Assembly: GCA_030681645.1 (NCBI GenBank)
Contig: JAUXRX010000002.1
Location: 310,001 to 374,000, forward strand
Source of the DNA: Archangium sp.
Lineage (GTDB): Bacteria > Myxococcota > Myxococcia > Myxococcales > Myxococcaceae
Direction of reading: 5' to 3'
Length of the DNA stretch: 64,000 nt
Shown one piece after another: positions 16,049-26,213 of this stretch (position 1 is the stretch's first letter; each line of letters begins with the position of its first letter). The position numbers were made by a program, and so were the translations under genes. The notes under the pieces were generated by a model, which was not told the origin of the DNA, did not search any database, and was given only the letters and a program-made list of their open reading frames with translations.

Positions 16049-16675
16049 TCACTTCTTCGCGCTGCGCCGGTCGATCACCGTCTTCTTGATCGCGTCGAAC
16101 ACCTTGGGCACCGCCATGCCGTTGGCCTGGTTGATGATGAACACGGGGATGGCGCCGCCCGGCACCGTGTAGACGTAGTAGGTGGCGAAGGTCTTCTTCC
16201 CGTCCTCGCGCGGCTCGAGCAGCCAGTAGCCGTTGTTGGTGCGCACCCGCACCACGTCCTTCTTCTCGGGCACCAGCGTGTCCTGCTCCTTCGCGGCGGC
16301 GGTCCACGAGACCTTGTAGAAGCCCTTGCCTTCCTTCCAGTCGGACTCGTCCTTGAGGGCGATGATGTAGTCGCGCTCGTCGACCATGGGCGTGTTGAGC
16401 CGGCTGTAGAAGAGGACGTCCTTCCCGTCTTCGCTGCGGCTGAGCACCTTCGCCTCGGCGGTGTAGGGCATGTTCTTCGGGTAGCTGTCGAGGTCCTGGA
16501 TGACGTCGAAGACCTCCTTCGGCGTGGCGTTGATCAGGCCGATGGCACGCATCTCGCGCACCTCGCTGCCCTCGACCTGGCGGCGGTAGACCTTGATGCC
16601 TTCCGGCTCGGCCGCCAGCTCCCAGCGGGGGGCGTCGGCCAGCAGAATGAGGGGAATGAGGGCGAGACCAATCAT
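16049..16675 (-). CDS. Secreted START/SRPBCC-domain protein, 208 aa
   Basis: A short signal peptide (MIGLALIPLILLADA) precedes a START/Bet v1-like lipid-binding fold. PEGIKVYRRQVEGSEVREMR, ATPKEVFDVIQDLDSYPKNM, FYSRLNTPMVDERDYIIALK and the C-terminal helix with GAIPVFIINQANGMAVPKVF fit START domains that bind hydrophobic ligands in a cavity. The protein would act in the periplasm or at the envelope. I prefer the ATG at 16675, which has AGG nine bases upstream; the ATG at 16684 adds three residues and sits on that site. It ends 27 bases from the convergent membrane-protein gene. A second, cytoplasmic SRPBCC protein is at 49180. The ligand is unknown. Confidence 0.88.
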   Translation of the reverse strand: MIGLALIPLILLADAPRWELAAEPEGIKVYRRQVEGSEVREMRAIGLINATPKEVFDVIQDLDSYPKNMPYTAEAKVLSRSEDGKDVLFYSRLNTPMVDERDYIIALKDESDWKEGKGFYKVSWTAAAKEQDTLVPEKKDVVRVRTNNGYWLLEPREDGKKTFATYYVYTVPGGAIPVFIINQANGMAVPKVFDAIKKTVIDRRSAKK

Positions 16676-16726
16676 CGTGCACATCCTGTCGAAACCTGTG
16701 GTGGGCCGGGGTAGTGTCGCACGGCC

Positions 16727-17512
16727 TTGAGCCAGACTGAAAACCCAGAAACGAATTCAGACGAGCGGATCCGGAAAATCTACGTGAAGGACCTCAAGTT
16801 GGGCGAGGCCATTCACACGGTGTTCCGGGCAGCTCGCAAAGAGAAGCACACCAGCCGCGGCGGGAAGTCGTTCCTCGCCCTCACCCTGGTCGATCGCACG
16901 GGCGAAGTAGACGGCCGGGTGTTCGACAACGTCGACGCCGCCGACCAGGCCTTCTCTGCCGATGACTACCTGCTGGTGAAGGGGAAGATCGGCCAGTTCC
17001 ACGGCAAGTCGCAGGTGGTGATCGATCGCCTCGAGCGCCTCGATGCCGGCCCCATCGACGCAGCCGAGTTCGCCTTCACGCCGGCGCCGGTGGTCGCCGA
17101 GCGCACCACCCCCACCGCGCAGGCGCTGCACGAGCCCGTTCGCGACGAGGCGGCGCCCAGGGTGCACCTGAGCCGCCGGCTCTCGAAGCTGCTGGAAAAC
17201 CCGCAGGTCGCGCAGGCCCTCGACGTGCTGGTCGCCCAGCTCGAGAAGACCATCGAGGAGCGCATCCACGCGAAGGCCGGGCTTCCTCCGCCGGCGCGCA
17301 CCGAGCGGCCTCCGCGCGAGCGCAAGCCGCGGGGTCCCCGCGTCGAGCACAAGCCGAAGACCGAGGGCCACGAGGCCACGGCTGCGGCCCCGAAGCACGA
17401 GCCGAAGCGAGACCCGTCGCTGCCCGAGGGGCTCGCGTTCAAGCCCTTCAACGCGCTGGTCGCTGAGGGCGAGAAGCCGGAACCCAAGCCCGAGACGACG
17501 AACAACGGCTGA
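16727..17512 (+). CDS. OB-fold nucleic-acid-binding protein, 261 aa
   Basis: Residues 15-115 form an OB-fold: IRKIYVKDLKLGEAIHTVFR, GGKSFLALTLVDRTGEVDGR, and YLLVKGKIGQFHGKSQVVID. This is the layout of the N-terminal domain of YhaM-type 3'-5' exonucleases and of tRNA-anticodon OB-folds, but no HD nuclease domain follows. The middle (about 145-190) has a helical stretch (SRRLSKLLENPQVAQALDVL). The C-terminal 70 residues are a disordered Pro/Arg/Lys-rich basic tail suited to nucleic acid binding. The start is TTG at 16727. The next gene begins 2 bases after its stop, so they are probably co-transcribed. The substrate (DNA or RNA) cannot be told from sequence. Confidence 0.87.
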   Translation: MSQTENPETNSDERIRKIYVKDLKLGEAIHTVFRAARKEKHTSRGGKSFLALTLVDRTGEVDGRVFDNVDAADQAFSADDYLLVKGKIGQFHGKSQVVIDRLERLDAGPIDAAEFAFTPAPVVAERTTPTAQALHEPVRDEAAPRVHLSRRLSKLLENPQVAQALDVLVAQLEKTIEERIHAKAGLPPPARTERPPRERKPRGPRVEHKPKTEGHEATAAAPKHEPKRDPSLPEGLAFKPFNALVAEGEKPEPKPETTNNG

Positions 17513-17514
17513 TC

Positions 17515-19425
17515 ATGGCGAAGCGTCTGGGGGAAAAGCTCATCGAGGCCGGGCTCGTTTCCGCGGAAGCGGTCGAGCAGGCCCTGAGCCATCAGAAGAT
17601 CACCAGCCACCGGCTGGGCGACTGCCTCGTCGAATTGGGGCTGATGCAGGAAGGCGCGCTGCTGCGCTTCCTGGCGGCCGAGTTCAAGACGCGCTTCGTC
17701 TCGGCCGAGAAGCTCGCCCAGGCGAAGATCGCCCCCGAGGTGCTGGAAAAGGTGCCGGTGCGCATGGCCGAGAAGCAGGACTTCCTGCCCATCGCCTTCG
17801 ACGCCGAGCGCCGCATTCTCTCGATCGTGATGGCGGAGCCTCAGAACGAGGCGCTGGTGAAGGAGATCGCCATCGTCACCGACATGACCGAGGTGTTCGC
17901 CTACGTCGGCGTGCGCAGCGCGATCCAGGCGGCGATCAAGAAGCACTACTACGGCGACCCCACCGCGTTCGCGTCGATGCAGAGCGGCGCGTCGATGCAG
18001 CAGGACGCGCGCAAGCTGGCCGGCGCGTACGAGGGCAGCGAGTCGCGGGTGGAATCGAGCCGCACCAGCGTCAGCGGCTCGGGCAAGACCTCGAGCCGGG
18101 TGAACCCCACCCAGCTGCGCGAGGCGCTGGGCGCGGTGCGCGGGCAGGTCGGGGAAAACGACTTCGTCGAGACGCTCAACATCCTGGTGGGGCTGCTCGA
18201 GATGCCGCGCAAGGAATTCCGCGGGCACTCCGCGCAGGTCGCCCGCCAGTCGGCGTTGATCGCCCGGCGCATCGGGCTGCAGCCGCGCGAGGTGGCGCAC
18301 ACCTCGGTGGCGGCCTACCTCCACGACCTGGGCAAGAAGCCCGACAAACACTTCACCCTGCCCCTGCTGGCCACCTCGCCCGAGGCGAAGGCCGAGGCCA
18401 AGCGCTACGCGCGCGCGCCCATCAAGCTGTTCGAGACGGTGCACCTGCCCGGCGGCGTGAACGCGGTGCTGGCGCAGATCTACGAGGCCTTCGACGGCTC
18501 GGGCGTGCCGCAGGGCGCGAAGGGCGACGACATCAGCGCGGGCGCGCGCATCATCTCGGCGGTCGACGCGTTCTTCGAGCTGACGCGCAACCCCTTCAAC
18601 CTGCACGGCCGGGTGATGACGAAGCACGAGGCGATCGCCTCGATGCGCGAGCAGGCGGGCACGCTGTTCGACCCGGTGGTGGTCGACACGCTCGATGTGC
18701 TGCAGAGCGGCGACATCCTCAAGCAGCGGGTCGAGCAGGACGGGCGCCAGGTTTTCGTGGCGGATCCCGACGAGGCGGTGCGCACCGACCTGATGGACTC
18801 GCTGGCCAAGAACGGGCTGGTGGTGCAGTCGGTGATCAAGCTCGACGGCCTCATCGACGCGGTGCTGGCGAACGAGGCCGACACGCTGGTGGTGGGCCTG
18901 GGCTACGGCGTGGGCGACATCGTGGCGCTGGTGCAGTTCGTCCGGGCGCGGCCCGAGAGCGCGGCGCTGCCGGTGCTGCTGCTGGGTGACCCGACGGATC
19001 CCGCGAGCCGGGAGCGCCTGGTGCAGTCGGGGGTCAACGGCTTCATTCCGTTGCCGCTGGTGCCTGATGAAGCGGCGACCACGATTCGCACGGCGTACCT
19101 CGATCGGCTCGAGCACGGCGGGCTGGGCCACATCGTGCGCGGCAGCTTCGACGAGCTGGCGGCGATCGAGCTGTCGAAGGTCCTGGGCCAGTCGCGGAAG
19201 TCGGGGCGGCTCACGGTGCGCAACGGGCCGCAGGAGGGGTACCTCCAGTTCGAGCGGGGCTGCATCATCTTCGCGCTGTTCGCGGACAAGAAGGGCGAGG
19301 CGGCGATTCAGCCGTTGCTCACGTTGCCGCAGGCCGACTTCTCATTCGATCCCGAAGCGATGCTGACCGAGATGCCCAACGTCGAGCGCGACTTCGACGT
19401 GGTGGCCAGACAGCTCGCGGGTTGA
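17515..19425 (+). CDS. MshEN / HD-GYP-like / receiver-like / DUF4388 signalling protein, 636 aa
   Basis: Four modules appear in order. An MshEN domain (about residues 1-145) has RLGEKLIEAGLVSAEAVEQA and RLGDCLVELGLMQEGALLRF, the pair of motifs that bind cyclic di-GMP in MshE-type ATPases. An HD-GYP-like domain (about 215-400) keeps His238, HDLGK (270-274) and DGSGVP (327-332), but the GYP motif reads GVP and the usual HHE before it is IYEAF. Several metal ligands are therefore missing. A receiver-like region (about 415-530) follows without a clear phospho-Asp. The C-terminal DUF4388 (about 540-620, GSFDELAAIELSKVLGQSRK) is frequent in myxobacterial regulators. The likely role is reading cyclic di-GMP rather than cleaving it; this is inference. 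It is coupled to the OB-fold gene. Confidence 0.9.
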   Translation: MAKRLGEKLIEAGLVSAEAVEQALSHQKITSHRLGDCLVELGLMQEGALLRFLAAEFKTRFVSAEKLAQAKIAPEVLEKVPVRMAEKQDFLPIAFDAERRILSIVMAEPQNEALVKEIAIVTDMTEVFAYVGVRSAIQAAIKKHYYGDPTAFASMQSGASMQQDARKLAGAYEGSESRVESSRTSVSGSGKTSSRVNPTQLREALGAVRGQVGENDFVETLNILVGLLEMPRKEFRGHSAQVARQSALIARRIGLQPREVAHTSVAAYLHDLGKKPDKHFTLPLLATSPEAKAEAKRYARAPIKLFETVHLPGGVNAVLAQIYEAFDGSGVPQGAKGDDISAGARIISAVDAFFELTRNPFNLHGRVMTKHEAIASMREQAGTLFDPVVVDTLDVLQSGDILKQRVEQDGRQVFVADPDEAVRTDLMDSLAKNGLVVQSVIKLDGLIDAVLANEADTLVVGLGYGVGDIVALVQFVRARPESAALPVLLLGDPTDPASRERLVQSGVNGFIPLPLVPDEAATTIRTAYLDRLEHGGLGHIVRGSFDELAAIELSKVLGQSRKSGRLTVRNGPQEGYLQFERGCIIFALFADKKGEAAIQPLLTLPQADFSFDPEAMLTEMPNVERDFDVVARQLAG

Positions 19426-19442
19426 GTCATTGAAAGAGATTG

Positions 19443-19470
19443 TCTCCCTCTCCCCGAGGGGGAGAGGGCT
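19443..19470. repeat. Dispersed palindromic repeat, family A, copy 4
   Basis: TCTCCCTCTCCCCGAGGGGG then AGAGGG forms a hairpin exactly between two convergent gene ends (19425 and 19469) and overlaps the tatD stop codon. Confidence 0.85.
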
Positions 19471-20251
19471 ACAGCGAAAGCGCGATCCCCAGGAGCCGAA
19501 CAGTGTTGCGAGCACAGATGAGTGCCACCTCATCGGGGTCCTTGCCGTGGAGCTCGGCGACCTTCTTCGCGGTCTCGCCCACCCAACGCGGCTCGTTGGG
19601 CCACTTGCCCCGGTACGGAATGGGCGAGAGGTACGGGCTGTCAGTCTCGACCATGAGGCGCTCGAGCGGCGCGAACTTCACCGCCTCCTGCAGCGGCTCG
19701 GTCTTCTTGTACGTGACCACCCCGGAGATGCTGAGGAAGAACCCGAGGTCGAGGTAACGCCGCGCAGCCGCCAGATCGCCGGTGAAGCAGTGGATCATGC
19801 CCTCGTGCATGCCCTCGCTCTCGAGGATCGCAGCGCACTCGTCATGCGCGTCGCGCACGTGGATCACGATCGGTTTCTTCACCTGCTTCGCGAGCTGGCA
19901 CTGCCGGCGAAAGCCCAGCGCCTGCACCTCGCGTGGTGAGTGATCGTAATAATAGTCGAGGCCCGTCTCACCGACGGCCTTCACCTCGGGCAGCGCGGCG
20001 AGCTTCGCCAGCGTGTCCCAGTCTTCCTGCGTCGCCACCGCGGCGTCGTGCGGGTGAACGCCGATGGTGGGGGTGAGGAAGTCAGGGTGCTCGCGGGCCG
20101 CGGCCAGCGCGTGGCCGAAGTCACCGGGCTTCTGCAGCAGACCCACCACCACCGCGTGAACCACGCCCGCGGCCTTCGCGCGCTCGATCACCTCGCCGGC
20201 GACCGGGAAGTCCTTCGTCTCGAGATGGCAGTGGGAATCGATCAGCTTCAT
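19469..20251 (-). CDS. tatD: TatD-family metal-dependent hydrolase (DNase), 260 aa
   Basis: TatD is a cytoplasmic TIM-barrel metalloenzyme with 3'-5' exonuclease activity on DNA and RNA. The metal ligands H7 and H9 are in LIDSHCHLE. Further motifs are TIGVHPHDA (about 63-71), VGETGLDYYYDHS (Glu ligand), PIVIHVRDAHDE, MIHCFTGD, and the ligand Asp in RLMVETDSPYLSP. The end LICARNTVRLLGI is standard. The ATG at 20251 overlaps the HEAT-repeat gene stop as ATGA. The open frame continues upstream, but that is a shadow. It is last in the asnS-holA-metG-HEAT-tatD string; tatD near DNA polymerase III clamp-loader genes is a known linkage in proteobacteria. Confidence 0.95.
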   Translation of the reverse strand: MKLIDSHCHLETKDFPVAGEVIERAKAAGVVHAVVVGLLQKPGDFGHALAAAREHPDFLTPTIGVHPHDAAVATQEDWDTLAKLAALPEVKAVGETGLDYYYDHSPREVQALGFRRQCQLAKQVKKPIVIHVRDAHDECAAILESEGMHEGMIHCFTGDLAAARRYLDLGFFLSISGVVTYKKTEPLQEAVKFAPLERLMVETDSPYLSPIPYRGKWPNEPRWVGETAKKVAELHGKDPDEVALICARNTVRLLGIALSL

Positions 20252-21234
20252 GGGGCAGATCCATAGTCCGCGATCAGCCCCACGAGCTCCTCGGCGGCGT
20301 CGGGGTCGGCCAGGCGCAGCGCCGTGACCCGAACGCGCGCGGAGGGAGTGCCGAGCAGCAGCAACCCCTCGGCAGCGTCGAGCTTGAGATCGTCGGAAGC
20401 AGTGGAAGCGAGCAGCTCGGCGAGGGCGGGCTCCGCGGCTGGATCTCCGAGGCGGCCCAGCGCGCGGGCCGCGGTTCCCCGCGCGGGATCGTCGGCGTCC
20501 CGGCTGATCTCCAGGAGGCGCTGCAGCGCTCCGGGCGCCTTCACCGCGCCGAGCAGCTCGACCGCCATCGGGCGATCCATCGTCCACTTCTTGCCTGCGC
20601 GCTTGAAGAGGTGCGCCACGCCGTCGGGATCTCCGAGCGAGGCCAACGCTCCGGCGAGCTGGGTCTTGTCGAAGGCCGGCACGAACCAGCCCGAGAAGGC
20701 GCGCTTGAGCGGGGGAATGGCGTCCTTGTTCCCCAGCTGGGCCAGCGCGGACGCCGCGCGGAAGCGGAGGTCGGGGTCGTCGAGCGCCTCGAGCAACACC
20801 TCGAGACCGGCCGTGTGCTTGAGCGCCACCATGCCGCGGGCGGCTTCGAAACGAACGGTCAGCGCGGTGTCCTGGAGCGCCGCGGCGAGCGCTCCTCGTG
20901 ATTCGGGCAGGGCCAGATCGGCCAGGCGGCCCGCGGCCTCGACCCGCACCCGGGGGACCTCGTCGGTGAGGTGGCGGATGAGGATGTCCTTCGCCTCGGC
21001 CGGCGCCAGCACCTCGGAGGCGAGGGCCAGGCCGGCGCAGCGCACCTCGTCCTGCTTGTCGGCCAGCATTCGCACCACGGCTGGCTCGAACTCGGGCCGC
21101 AGCTCGGGCGGTGCGTCGAAGGCGAGCTCGCAGAGCGTGTCGGCGGCTTCGGCTCGCACCTCGGCCCGGGTGTCCCGTTCGAGGGTGACCAGGGCCAGGT
21201 CGCGTCTGGCTCGGATGTCGACGGTCTGACTCAA
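20248..21234 (-). CDS. HEAT-repeat protein, 328 aa
   Basis: Almost the whole protein is built of about ten helical HEAT/PBS-lyase-type repeats of roughly 31 residues. Examples are DTRAEVRAEAADTLCELAFD, DEVPRVRVEAAGRLADLALP, DTALTVRFEAARGMVALKHT, DDPDLRFRAASALAQLGNKD and DDPARGTAARALGRLGDPAA. Such superhelices are scaffolds for protein contacts and have no catalysis of their own. It starts with a TTG at 21234; the GAGGGG just upstream that could act as a ribosome site belongs to a dispersed repeat. It overlaps tatD by four bases. The position between metG and tatD is not informative about its partner. Confidence 0.9.
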   Translation of the reverse strand: MSQTVDIRARRDLALVTLERDTRAEVRAEAADTLCELAFDAPPELRPEFEPAVVRMLADKQDEVRCAGLALASEVLAPAEAKDILIRHLTDEVPRVRVEAAGRLADLALPESRGALAAALQDTALTVRFEAARGMVALKHTAGLEVLLEALDDPDLRFRAASALAQLGNKDAIPPLKRAFSGWFVPAFDKTQLAGALASLGDPDGVAHLFKRAGKKWTMDRPMAVELLGAVKAPGALQRLLEISRDADDPARGTAARALGRLGDPAAEPALAELLASTASDDLKLDAAEGLLLLGTPSARVRVTALRLADPDAAEELVGLIADYGSAP

Positions 21235-21240
21235 TTGCGC

Positions 21241-21279
21241 CCCTCACCCCGCCCTCTCCCCGCTTCGCAGGGAGAGGGA
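21241..21279. repeat. Dispersed palindromic repeat, family A, copy 5
   Basis: CCCTCACCCCGCCCTCTCCC then CGCTTCGCAGGGAGAGGG fills almost the whole gap between the metG stop and the HEAT-gene start. Confidence 0.88.
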
Positions 21280-21280
21280 G

Positions 21281-23299
21281 TCACTTGACCTCGGTGCCGG
21301 GCGGCACGTCGCCCGGATCGAGGAGCACCAGGTCTTTTCCACCCGCGCCCGAGGTGAGCACCATGCCGCGCGACTCGATGCCCTTGAGCGGCCGGGGCTT
21401 CAGGTTCGCCACCACCACCACGTTGCGACCGACCAACTGCTCGGCCTGGTACGCCTCGGCGATGCCCGAGACGATCGTGCGCGGCGTGCCTTCGCCCAGG
21501 TCGACGCTCAGCTGCAGCAGCTTGTCGGCCTTCGGCACCTTCACCGCCGTGAGCACCTTGCCCGCCCGCAGCGAGACCTTCACGAAGTCGCCGAACTCGA
21601 TCTCCGCGGAAGGAGGCGCCGGGGGGGCCACTTCCTTCTTCTTCGGCTCCTCCTTCGGAGGGGTCACCACGAGGGTCGCCACCACCGCCTCTTCGATGCG
21701 GTTGATGATCGGCGAGGGCTCTCCCAGCGGCGCGGCGCGATCGAGCAGAGGGTACTGCGCGGTCTGCAGCGCCTTGAAGGTGAGCTTCGGCCGGTTGAGC
21801 TGATCGGCCAGCTTCTGCGCGAGCTGAGGCACGACCGGGTCGAGCAACGCGGTGAGCAGGTAGACGATCTCCGCCGCCTCACTGAGCACCGACTTCGCCC
21901 CCGACGGATCGGTCTTCACCGTCTTCCAGGGCTCCGCCTTCGCGAGGAACTGGTTGGCCGAGTAGCCGATCTCGAGGATGAGCTTGATCGCCTGGCGGTG
22001 ATCGAACCCGCCGTACGCCGCCGCGATGTCCTTCACCTTCGCCAACGCGTCGCGAACGAGCTGGCCACCCACGGCCTCGTTGGCAGGCGCGAGCGCCTTG
22101 TCCTTCGCGAGCAGCGAGAGCGTGCGGTTGGCGAGGTTGCCCAGGTTGTTCACCAGCTCGGCGTTCACGCGCTGGCGGAACTCCAGCAGGCTGAAGTCGA
22201 GATCCTCAGGCCCCGGCCCGAGCAACGACGCGTAGTAAAACCGCAGGTAGTTCGGATCGAGCACGTCGAGGTACGGCCGCGCGTTGATGAACGTGCCCCG
22301 CGACTTCGACATCTTCTCGCCGTTCACCGTGAGGTGCCCGTGGATGTGCACCTGCTCGGGCACCTTGAGCCCCGCCACCTCGAGCACCGAGGGCCAGAAG
22401 AGGCAGTGGAAGTAGACGATGTCCTTCCCGATGACGTGAATGATCCGCGCGTCGGCGTCCTTCGCCCAGAAGTCGAGCGCGCTCTTGGCCTTGCCCGTGG
22501 TCTTCGCCCACACCTCGGCCGCCGAGATGTAGCCAATCGGCGCGTCGAGCCAGACGTAGAAGAACTTGTTCGTCTCGCCCGGAATGGGAAAGCCGAAGTA
22601 CGGGCCGTCGCGCGAGATGTCCCAGTCCGCGAGGCCCTTCTGGAAGAACTGCTGAAGCTGGGTCGCCAGCCCCGCATTCATGAAGCCGGGCTTCGCCAGC
22701 TGCTCTTTGAGGAACGCCTCGTGCTTCGGCAGCTTGAAGAAGAGGTGCTTGCTCGTCTTCCACACCGGCGTCTTGCCGCTCAGCACCGAGTACGGGTTCT
22801 TCAGCTCCTTCGGGCCGTACGTCGCGCTGCACTTCTCGCAGGCGTCTCCGTACTGATCCTTCGTGCCGCAGTTCGGGCACTCACCCTTGATGAAGCGATC
22901 GGCGAGGAAGCGGTTGGCGGTCTCGTCGAAGGCCTGCTCGACGTCCTTCTCGCCGATGAACCCGGCTTCCTTCGCGCGGTTGTAGATGAGCTCGGCGTAG
23001 TACCGGTTCTCGGGCGAGTTCGTCGACGAGTAGAGGTCGAAGCTCACCTGGAAGTCCTTGAACACCGCCTGGTGCTCGATGGACACCTGCTCGATGAACT
23101 TCTCGGGCGTGATGCCCTGCTTCTCTGCGGAGATCTCGATCGCCGTGCCGTGCGTGTCGTCGGCGCAGAGGAACACCACCTGCTCGCCCTGCGAGCGCAG
23201 GAAGCGCACGAAGATGTCCGTCTGGATGTGCTCCACCATGTGGCCGAGGTGAATCGGACCATTGGCGTACGGCAGGGCACAGGTGACGAGTGTCTTCAT
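21281..23299 (-). CDS. metG: Methionyl-tRNA synthetase, 672 aa
   Basis: MetG charges tRNA-Met with methionine. The class I HIGH motif is in PYANGPIHLGHMVEH (about residues 10-24), and the KMSKS loop is intact in NGEKMSKSRG (about 330). A four-cysteine zinc knuckle, CPNCGTKDQYGDACEKC, is near residues 143-160. The C-terminal 105 residues (from about 567, IEFGDFVKVSLRAGKVLTAV) form the EMAP/Trbp OB-fold that helps bind tRNA and dimerise. A Lys/Pro-rich linker joins it to the body. I chose the ATG at 23299, which begins MKTLVTCALPYANG and lies 2 bases after the holA stop. Confidence 0.98.
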   Translation of the reverse strand: MKTLVTCALPYANGPIHLGHMVEHIQTDIFVRFLRSQGEQVVFLCADDTHGTAIEISAEKQGITPEKFIEQVSIEHQAVFKDFQVSFDLYSSTNSPENRYYAELIYNRAKEAGFIGEKDVEQAFDETANRFLADRFIKGECPNCGTKDQYGDACEKCSATYGPKELKNPYSVLSGKTPVWKTSKHLFFKLPKHEAFLKEQLAKPGFMNAGLATQLQQFFQKGLADWDISRDGPYFGFPIPGETNKFFYVWLDAPIGYISAAEVWAKTTGKAKSALDFWAKDADARIIHVIGKDIVYFHCLFWPSVLEVAGLKVPEQVHIHGHLTVNGEKMSKSRGTFINARPYLDVLDPNYLRFYYASLLGPGPEDLDFSLLEFRQRVNAELVNNLGNLANRTLSLLAKDKALAPANEAVGGQLVRDALAKVKDIAAAYGGFDHRQAIKLILEIGYSANQFLAKAEPWKTVKTDPSGAKSVLSEAAEIVYLLTALLDPVVPQLAQKLADQLNRPKLTFKALQTAQYPLLDRAAPLGEPSPIINRIEEAVVATLVVTPPKEEPKKKEVAPPAPPSAEIEFGDFVKVSLRAGKVLTAVKVPKADKLLQLSVDLGEGTPRTIVSGIAEAYQAEQLVGRNVVVVANLKPRPLKGIESRGMVLTSGAGGKDLVLLDPGDVPPGTEVK

Positions 23300-23301
23300 G
23301 A

Positions 23302-24663
23302 TCAACGTTCCTGCTCTCGGCGAATGAGGTGCATCTGGGATTCCCACGCGGTCGCCTTACCGCACAGCGTCCAGAGGAGCCGCTCCAGCACCAGCTCCCC
23401 ACCACCGAGCTTGAGCGCGAGATCGGCCTCGGCACAGGCGACGAGCCCGCGCAGGAGCTCCTGACGGCCGTAGCCCATCGACGCCTGCATGCCCATGAAG
23501 GCCGCGTACGGGTGCGGCACCTTCGTCTTGTTGGCCTTCGCCTCGGCCTCGATCTTCGGCCACAGCCGCGCCTGGAAGTCGTTGTAGTTGCGCGGCGGCT
23601 TGCCGTCGGACAGCCGGCCCATGCGCTCGTAGTTGGACAGCATGGTGCGCACGATGCTGGCGACGGAGCCCAGCAGCATGAGCGGGTGGTTGCCCTGGCC
23701 GACGACGTCGGCGACGTACTTGCTCGCCGCGTCGAAGTTGCGCTTCTGGATCGCGTCCGAGAGCTCGAAGTACTCGTCTTCGCGCGCGTGGCCGACGAGC
23801 AGGTCGACGTCCTTCTTGGTGATCGTGCCGCCCTCTGAATAGAGCGCGAGCTTCGCCAGCTCAGACTGGAGGAGCCGGAAGTTGCCGCCCACCCGTTCCT
23901 TGAGCAGCTCGAGCGCGCCGGGGCCCATCTTCTTGTCGTACGGCTTGAGCGCCTCGAGGGCGAACTGGTTGAGGTCGAGGTCCTTCAGCTTGCCGGCGAC
24001 CTTGAACTCGAGCGCGCGGCCCTTGTCCTTCACCAGCTTGAGGAACGGGCTCTTGGGCTCGAGCGCCGAGGACGCGACCACCAGCACCTGGCCCTTCGCC
24101 GGCTTTCCCGCGAGCCATTCGTTGAGCGCGGCGTCGTCGCCCGCGGAGCCGGTGAGGTTCTCGGCCTGGCAGAACTGCGCCACCTCTTTGAGGAACGCCA
24201 CGTCGAGCTCGGCCAGCACGATGCCCAGCTCGCGTTCCCAGTCGTCGGGGCGCGGCGTGCCGCTCGCGGTGGGATCGAGATCGGCGGCGCCCCACCCGGC
24301 CCTCGCGGCGATGCCCAGCACGCGGCGCGCGGCTTCCTTCCGGCGATTGGCCTTCCACGCCTCGCGGGCGCGGTTGAGCGCGTCGGGGCGGCCCTTCTTC
24401 GGCGCGAGGAATTCGGGGTCGCGCAGGAAGACCACCTTGCGCCCGCCGAACATGGGGATGGTGGCCAGCTCGGCCGCCACTTCCCGCGGGCTCGCCGCGT
24501 CCATGGTGACGAGGTTGAGATCGGCGCTGCCTCCGGGCACGAGTTTGGCGAGGAGCTTCTCGGCCGCCTTGCGGATCAGGAACTCTTCTCCCGCGAGCAG
24601 GTACACCGGGGCTTCGCCTCCGGCTTCCAGCTCCTGGAGCACTTCGTCGAGATCGTCGGACAT
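23302..24663 (-). CDS. holA: DNA polymerase III subunit delta, 453 aa
   Basis: Delta is the clamp-opening wrench of the clamp loader. The start APVYLLAGEEFLIRKAAEKL is the typical N-terminal strand-helix, followed by LNLVTMDA and FGGRKVVFLRDPEFL. VLVVASSALEPKSPFLKLVK closes the first domain. GPGALELLKERVGGNFRLLQ with SELAKLALYSEGG (about 265-300) and the C-terminal collar helix are as in the family. It is about 110 residues longer than E. coli HolA; the additional stretch lies near residues 95-190. The metG ATG follows 2 bases after its stop. A dispersed repeat and asnS lie upstream on the same strand. Confidence 0.93.
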   Translation of the reverse strand: MSDDLDEVLQELEAGGEAPVYLLAGEEFLIRKAAEKLLAKLVPGGSADLNLVTMDAASPREVAAELATIPMFGGRKVVFLRDPEFLAPKKGRPDALNRAREAWKANRRKEAARRVLGIAARAGWGAADLDPTASGTPRPDDWERELGIVLAELDVAFLKEVAQFCQAENLTGSAGDDAALNEWLAGKPAKGQVLVVASSALEPKSPFLKLVKDKGRALEFKVAGKLKDLDLNQFALEALKPYDKKMGPGALELLKERVGGNFRLLQSELAKLALYSEGGTITKKDVDLLVGHAREDEYFELSDAIQKRNFDAASKYVADVVGQGNHPLMLLGSVASIVRTMLSNYERMGRLSDGKPPRNYNDFQARLWPKIEAEAKANKTKVPHPYAAFMGMQASMGYGRQELLRGLVACAEADLALKLGGGELVLERLLWTLCGKATAWESQMHLIRREQER

Positions 24664-24670
24664 CGGTTAG

Positions 24671-24709
24671 CCCTCTCCCCGACCCTCTCCCCCTCGGGGC
24701 GAGGGAGAG
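24671..24709. repeat. Dispersed palindromic repeat, family A, copy 6
   Basis: CCCTCTCCCCGACCCTCTCC then CCCTCGGGGCGAGGGAG lies in the short gap between holA and asnS, just upstream of the holA ATG on its own strand. Confidence 0.85.
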
Positions 24710-24722
24710 AATTTCGAGGACT

Positions 24723-26117
<1,395 letters not shown>

Positions 26118-26157
26118 GCGGCGGGAGTTAGCCCCGACGTTGGCACCCCACAAGCGC

Positions 26158-26189
26158 AGAAAAGTGGAGGGACCGCCTGGTCCCTCCAC
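26158..26189 (-). terminator. Intrinsic terminator after the ice-binding-fold gene
   Basis: GTGGAGGGACC-GCCT-GGTCCCTCCAC is a perfect 11-bp hairpin (26164-26189). On the minus strand it is followed by TTTTCTG. It lies 25 bases after the stop at 26214 and just upstream of asnS. Confidence 0.85.
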
Positions 26190-26213
26190 CTGGTCTGCGG
26201 GTCTGGCTGAGAA

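Noticed and set aside
16966-19131. Large minus-strand open frame of 721 codons
   Set aside because: It lies over the OB-fold and MshEN genes, which have clear domain content; the minus frame is Arg/His-rich and without domains, a shadow of high-GC coding.
19100-19425. HD-GYP protein as an active cyclic di-GMP phosphodiesterase
   Set aside because: GYP and HHE residues are changed, so I describe it as a degenerate domain rather than an enzyme.
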